Assembly: GCA_014381385.1 (NCBI GenBank)
Contig: JACNLR010000165.1
Coordinates: 1 to 5,995 of the forward strand
Direction: 5' to 3'
Source of the DNA: Planctomycetota bacterium
GTDB lineage: Bacteria > Planctomycetota > Phycisphaerae > Phycisphaerales > SM1A02
Length of the DNA stretch: 5,995 bases
The notes under the pieces are model-generated. The model ran no database searches and was not told the origin of the DNA. It was given only the letters and a program-made list of their open reading frames with translations. Positions within the stretch are counted from its first letter, which is position 1; every line of letters starts with the position of its first letter. Below are positions 4,524 through 5,995 of this stretch, one piece after another. A program made the translations under genes and the position numbers.

Positions 4524-5995
4524 ATGACCCGTCTTATCGAACGACTGCAATCGCAATTTTTGTTTACCAGTTTTTTAACTCTTTTCGTGGTTGTGTCCAT
4601 GACAATGAGTACTTCTCCCGCCAGCGCGCAAGACGATGGCGGCGAACCACCAGTCATCGAAGAGGATGATGACGTTGTAATTCCAGGTGGTGGTGAAGAA
4701 TCACCAGACACAGATGAAGAAGTCGAAGAGGAAGTTGTCGAAGAAATCGTCATCGAAGAAGATCCTGCACCCACGCAAGCGGAACTTGAAAAACAACAAG
4801 AAGAAGATGCACGACAAATGGAACTTGCACTTGGTCATGCACTCGTTGCAGAAGCGCAAGCAGCAGCGAACGCAGGCCGTTGGAGAGAATCAGCATCAAA
4901 ATATCTTGAAGCGAATGGGTACTTACCAAATGACCCTTCGATTTTGGAAGGGTTACAGCAAGCGTACTCAATGCTTGACCAAGGACCATTGCTCGACCAA
5001 TACGAACAGCAAATTCAAATGGAACGCGAAGCAGCAAGGGCTATGTTTGATGCTGCGATGAACTCTGCGAATCAACGACTCATGCGCGAAGATTTTGATT
5101 ATGCTCGTCGCGAAGTTGAACGGGCTATCGTTCGCTTAGAACGTAATGATCGTAGGCTTTTTTCAGAAATGGAATTTAACCAACGATTGATGAACGCCAA
5201 GGCACTCTTAGCGCAAGTTGCACAACAACAGGAACAATGGCAACAACAACGCTTGCTGATTGAAGCGCAAGAACGAAGCACTGCACAATCGCAAGCACAA
5301 CTCGAGGAAACAATCAAGCGAGCAGAACTTATCAATGAAAACATGAAGCGAGTACGTCAACTCCAGTTGGAGCAAGAGTACGACCAAGCGCTTGACATGG
5401 TAAATGAAATTCTGTTCTTGGACGAGCATAACGCTGCAGCATTGGCGTTACGGGATGCGTTACGCGCAACAAAGTTATACAAGGATTACGCGGAGTACGA
5501 GCGAGACACGGAGTTTGGTAATAGCGAGCAAAGTGTTCAAGCACAACAATCAAAGATTCCACCGCGAAAGAATATGTCGGGTCCTGGTGACCGATCAACA
5601 TCAGGCATCATGACGTACCCTTACGATTGGTCAGACTTGACAACTCGACGTTTGGGTAGCGTGAGTGGCTTTAGCGATTCAATTGAAGACAGGAAGATTC
5701 GAGTCGCTATGGAGCAATCCATCGGTGAGAACTTTACAATCGGAGATCCAGAAACTGGCGATACTGAGGAATTGCAAGACGTGCTTCAGCGCTTGGAACA
5801 ACTGGCTGGCACAACGTTCTTTGTTGATTGGCCACGGCTTGAAGATGCGGATGTGCATCGCGACACGCCAATTATGTTGCAACTTGGCAACGTTCCGCTC
5901 AACGTTGTACTCGAACGAGTACTCGACCAAGTAAGTACGATGTCAGGTGAAACAATCATGTACGACATTCAGGGCGGTATCCTTGAAATTTCAAC
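4524..5995 (+). CDS. Exported TPR/coiled-coil protein with STN-like (secretin/TonB short N-terminal) segment, N-terminal 490 residues, cut by right window edge
   Basis: This frame is open from ATG 4524 to the window end with no stop. A signal peptide is evident: MTRLIERLQ, a hydrophobic core at about 11-27, and ASA (33-35) before Q36 as the likely signal peptidase I site. Residues 37-82 are a very acidic Glu/Asp/Pro/Gly linker. A TPR-like helical pair occupies about 104-140. A long Glu/Gln/Arg-rich helical stretch, likely coiled coil, runs 160-285 with QQQEQWQQQR at 234-243, then a second TPR-like unit at 285-313. A low-complexity hinge (about 330-360) leads to YPYDWSDLTTRRLGSV (365-380). The last ~70 residues (FFVDW at 432-436, LQLGNVPLNVVLERVLDQV at 452-470, MYDIQGGILEIS at 479-490) have the beta-alpha-beta form of STN domains found in secretins and TonB-dependent receptors. 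Planctomycetes encode many large proteins like this, often labelled GspD/PilQ-like. No secretin channel domain is visible, so a secretin function is unproven; it probably acts in the periplasm or outer membrane. Confidence 0.85.
   Translation, partial: MTRLIERLQSQFLFTSFLTLFVVVSMTMSTSPASAQDDGGEPPVIEEDDDVVIPGGGEESPDTDEEVEEEVVEEIVIEEDPAPTQAELEKQQEEDARQMELALGHALVAEAQAAANAGRWRESASKYLEANGYLPNDPSILEGLQQAYSMLDQGPLLDQYEQQIQMEREAARAMFDAAMNSANQRLMREDFDYARREVERAIVRLERNDRRLFSEMEFNQRLMNAKALLAQVAQQQEQWQQQRLLIEAQERSTAQSQAQLEETIKRAELINENMKRVRQLQLEQEYDQALDMVNEILFLDEHNAAALALRDALRATKLYKDYAEYERDTEFGNSEQSVQAQQSKIPPRKNMSGPGDRSTSGIMTYPYDWSDLTTRRLGSVSGFSDSIEDRKIRVAMEQSIGENFTIGDPETGDTEELQDVLQRLEQLAGTTFFVDWPRLEDADVHRDTPIMLQLGNVPLNVVLERVLDQVSTMSGETIMYDIQGGILEIS

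Noticed and set aside
4520..4774. Minus-strand Ser/Thr-rich open frame
   Set aside because: Its low-complexity composition is the complement of the GAA/GAT-rich acidic linker of the exported protein.
4687..5061. Plus-strand Lys/Gln-rich open frame in another frame
   Set aside because: It overlaps the exported-protein frame that has the Shine-Dalgarno sequence, signal peptide and continuous domains; its basic composition is a frame-shift shadow of the acidic and Gln-rich codons.

Overview
The window looks like bacterial chromosome, most likely from Planctomycetota and probably class Phycisphaerae. This is inferred from protein style, not from a search. The PriA motifs (KGLDFPNV, DADTAIDLPDFRASER), the SucA N-terminus (VNGWNADYL...W..FFKGFELG) and the last gene all read like planctomycete homologues. 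The last gene is an exported protein with TPR-like repeats, a YPYDW-type linker and a C-terminal STN-like segment. Coding density is high, and there is no sign of phage, insertion sequence, CRISPR array, tRNA or rRNA.

Layout, left to right. Complement 1-485 is the N-terminal third or less of a 2-oxoglutarate dehydrogenase E1 gene (sucA/odhA), cut by the left edge. Complement 583-2868 is a complete priA, the replication-restart primosomal helicase. The 268-bp divergent spacer 2869-3136 is packed with repeats. It holds four copies of a 16-bp box (three in one orientation, one inverted), a 30-bp tandem duplication and several small dyads. Plus strand 3137-4294 is a complete carA, the glutaminase subunit of carbamoyl-phosphate synthetase; carB does not follow it. 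The spacer 4295-4523 has a weak terminator-like hairpin and two further dyads, one of them overlapping a good -10 box. Plus strand 4524-5995 is the first 490 codons of a secreted TPR/coiled-coil/STN-like protein that runs off the right edge.

The genes do not form one pathway: the TCA cycle, replication restart, pyrimidine/arginine synthesis and envelope functions are simply adjacent. priA and sucA share a strand with a 97-bp gap. priA and carA are divergent. The most unusual part is the priA-carA spacer, whose repeats can form mutually exclusive hairpins and sit where the promoters of both genes must lie. A second theme is translation initiation: only the last gene has a clear Shine-Dalgarno sequence. 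carA and possibly priA have -10-like boxes so close to their ATGs that leaderless or near-leaderless mRNAs are plausible.
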